DNA of 39,888 nucleotides, from IMG/VR virus record IMGVR_UViG_3300028666_000063, positions 1-39,888 of that record, one strand, 5' to 3'. Source of the DNA: a virus. The notes under the pieces are model-generated. The model ran no database searches. It was not told the origin of the DNA and saw nothing but the letters and a program-made list of their open reading frames with translations. Numbering within the stretch: position 1 is the first letter of the stretch; every line of letters starts with the position of its first letter. Positions 38,571 through 39,888 of the stretch are shown one piece after another. The translations under genes were made by a program, and so were the position numbers.

Positions 38571-39187
38571 TTGAACACCTTGAAGGTTGAGAGGTCAGCG
38601 TAACCCTTCTCTACTGGCAACGGTTTATTATGCCTAGGTAGGAAATACAGCCTAGTCAGGGCATCAGCTGCATCTCTAGGGGACATTGGACAATGCCTAC
38701 CGATAAAGGTTATCTCGTCATCCTTAGGCAATACACCAGCAGTACGACCATCCCATCTAGCCTTCTTGAAGTACTCTTGTGCCTCTGGGTCGTCATGTAT
38801 AATAACGCCACCCTGACCTAGGTTGAATGTCTTGCCCCAATGAAGCGATAAGCATTCAAAGAAACCCTTGTGATGCATATTAGATGTACACAGCCTAGCA
38901 GAGTCAATGACAGGGTAGGGTACAAGCATATATCTGCCGAACTTTTGCCAGTTGTCATCGTCCATGAACGATACCGTACCACCAGCATGGATGATTGATT
39001 GGGGTACAGAGACGTATGTGTGTCTTGGTATAGAGACCTTACCTAGATCGCCCTTCTTGTATCTCTGGTAGTCTAGACACAACGTAAGGGCGTTAGTGCA
39101 ACTATCCACCGCTACTGCGTACTTACTCCCACAATACTCAGCGATTGCTTCTTCAAAATCTTCTACTACTTTGAATGGGTTTATCAT
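38567..39187 (-). CDS. Compact DegT/DnrJ/EryC1-type sugar aminotransferase
   Basis: 206 residues against about 370 for the family. PLP-site landmarks are kept: DSCTNALTLCLDY, VSIPRHTYVSVPQSIIHAGGTVSFMD, VIDSARL (the Asp that contacts the PLP ring), and HWGKTFNLGQGG with the Schiff-base Lys. The C-terminal domain is almost entirely missing. The family adds an amino group to 4-keto sugars, which is what the nearby 4,6-dehydratases make. Activity of such a short form is uncertain. Confidence 0.75.
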   Translation of the reverse strand: MINPFKVVEDFEEAIAEYCGSKYAVAVDSCTNALTLCLDYQRYKKGDLGKVSIPRHTYVSVPQSIIHAGGTVSFMDDDNWQKFGRYMLVPYPVIDSARLCTSNMHHKGFFECLSLHWGKTFNLGQGGVIIHDDPEAQEYFKKARWDGRTAGVLPKDDEITFIGRHCPMSPRDAADALTRLYFLPRHNKPLPVEKGYADLSTFKVFK

Positions 39188-39211
39188 AATCCTCCTTTGG
39201 TAATGGCAGTA

Positions 39212-39394
39212 TTAGGTGACTGCCGGCACCTTGTTGTGTTTGAGGTGTTCGATGAATGTTGTGCCGCAATGGCACTTGATAACTTGCCCAGAAAACATTA
39301 CTCCCCTGAGCAGATGAAGAACCTTGCATTTCGGACATTGGATGTAATCATGACCCATCCGTCGTGCGTAGGCAAAGCCTTCTTCCATGATCAT
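39212..39394 (-). CDS. Small zinc-ribbon protein in the sugar cassette
   Basis: 60 residues from ATG 39394 (site GAGGAGGTGTTCGGA; GTG at 39403 is part of that site). YIQCPKCKVLHLLRG and VIKCHCGTTFIEH give a four-Cys zinc ribbon. Lies between the dehydratase and the aminotransferase. Confidence 0.62.
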   Translation of the reverse strand: MIMEEGFAYARRMGHDYIQCPKCKVLHLLRGVMFSGQVIKCHCGTTFIEHLKHNKVPAVT

Positions 39395-39431
39395 TCCGAA
39401 CACCTCCTCGACTATGTAATTAACTTACATC

Positions 39432-39888
39432 CTAATCTGTCCACTCCATTTCCTCTCGTAACTTCTCTCCTGGTCTGATACCGATGATCTCCACCCCTGG
39501 GGTATATTCTTCTGCGGAGTTATACCCATGTCTCTTAAGTACATCTGATAACATATCTAGTAAACGGACTTCTTTACACAAAGGAATGATGACTTTGTTA
39601 CCTTCAAGAAACTCATTCCACAAGACTGTAGCCGCTTGGATATCTTCGATGACGTATCGAATCATATTTATATCTGTGATGGGGATAGGTAACTTATCTT
39701 TAATGGCTTGTTCCCAGATAGGGATAACTGATCCAGAAGATGCAAGAAGATTCCCACACCTACCGACTTACCCCCCGTAATATAAAGCTAGTTCCTCACC
39801 GATAGCCTTAGTAAAACCATAGAAGTTAATAGGTTTAACTGCTTTGTCTGTTGAGATGAATAAGAATGGTGTTCGTAGTCTATGTAGT
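39432..39888 (-). CDS. UDP-GlcNAc 4,6-dehydratase-like SDR, C-terminal part and second copy of repeat
   Basis: Continuation of the gene at 1-533. The part below 39643 encodes the CapD/PseB C terminus: VIPLCKEVRLLDMLSDVL, then IIGIRPGEKLREEM, the diagnostic IGIRPGEKLHE-type motif. In this copy codon 39770-39768 is TAA where the left copy has TCA, so read only from here the frame is broken, and an internal ATG at 39665 could restart. The intact reading uses the left copy. Confidence 0.8.
39643..39888. repeat. Terminal redundancy, right copy
   Basis: 246 bp identical to 1-246 except T at 39769. Confidence 0.95.

Overview
The window is an essentially complete genome of a small tailed phage (about 39.6 kb unique sequence). 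Bases 1-246 are repeated at 39643-39888 with one mismatch, and the gene crossing that point reads through when the ends are joined, so the map is circular (circularly permuted, or assembled from concatemeric/headful DNA). The proteins fit a podovirus-like particle: terminase pair, 696-residue portal, scaffold, N4-gp56-like major capsid protein, adaptor-like and nozzle-like proteins, a 1665-residue internal virion protein and several fibre or fibre-tip proteins. I see no tape measure, sheath or tube gene, no integrase, no DNA polymerase and no phage-type RNA polymerase. Many genes end in TGA and Shine-Dalgarno sites are strong (AAGGAGG), so the host uses the standard code. The host cannot be read from the sequence. 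The CAP-domain protein and tail-lysozyme-type lysin are reminiscent of proteins common in Patescibacteria, but that is a weak hint.

Layout. A divergent control region (5615-5963) separates two transcription directions. Rightward (5964-14459) lie the early and accessory genes: many small proteins, an SSB-like protein, a Dam-type methylase, four copies of a 20-bp repeat encoding EPSVETK, a signal-peptide lysozyme, a 414-bp non-coding stretch with tRNA-like and other folded RNAs, an HNH protein, a GC-rich island of unusual small genes (about 11400-12520), a phosphoesterase and a nucleotide-pyrophosphohydrolase-like protein. Strong hairpin terminators close this arm at 14480-14602. Leftward from 5614, wrapping through the ends to 14659, lie replication (initiator, DnaB-like helicase), terminase, nucleotide-sugar genes (two 4,6-dehydratases and a compact DegT aminotransferase), a region-2-only sigma factor, portal, small head proteins, scaffold, capsid, three glycosyltransferases, tail and internal proteins, fibres, and a lysis cassette (CHAP lysin plus several tiny membrane proteins). 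A CAP-domain gene at 25396-25890 sits against this direction with its own promoter.

How it may work together. The octamer CGTATATA occurs seven times. Five copies are intergenic, correctly oriented and at the heads of transcription units (5718, 9479, 29860, 35344, 38089), with no -35 box. Together with the sigma region-2 protein this looks like a T4-gp55-like late promoter system with a -10-only element. The sugar enzymes and the glycosyltransferases just downstream of the capsid gene suggest that the phage makes its own modified sugar and decorates a virion protein or the cell surface. Other notable points are an anticodon-arm-less tRNA-like RNA, mutually exclusive RNA helices after the capsid gene, a J-domain inside the giant virion protein, and two genes (terminase small subunit, lysozyme) whose best start codons are AUA and ACG.
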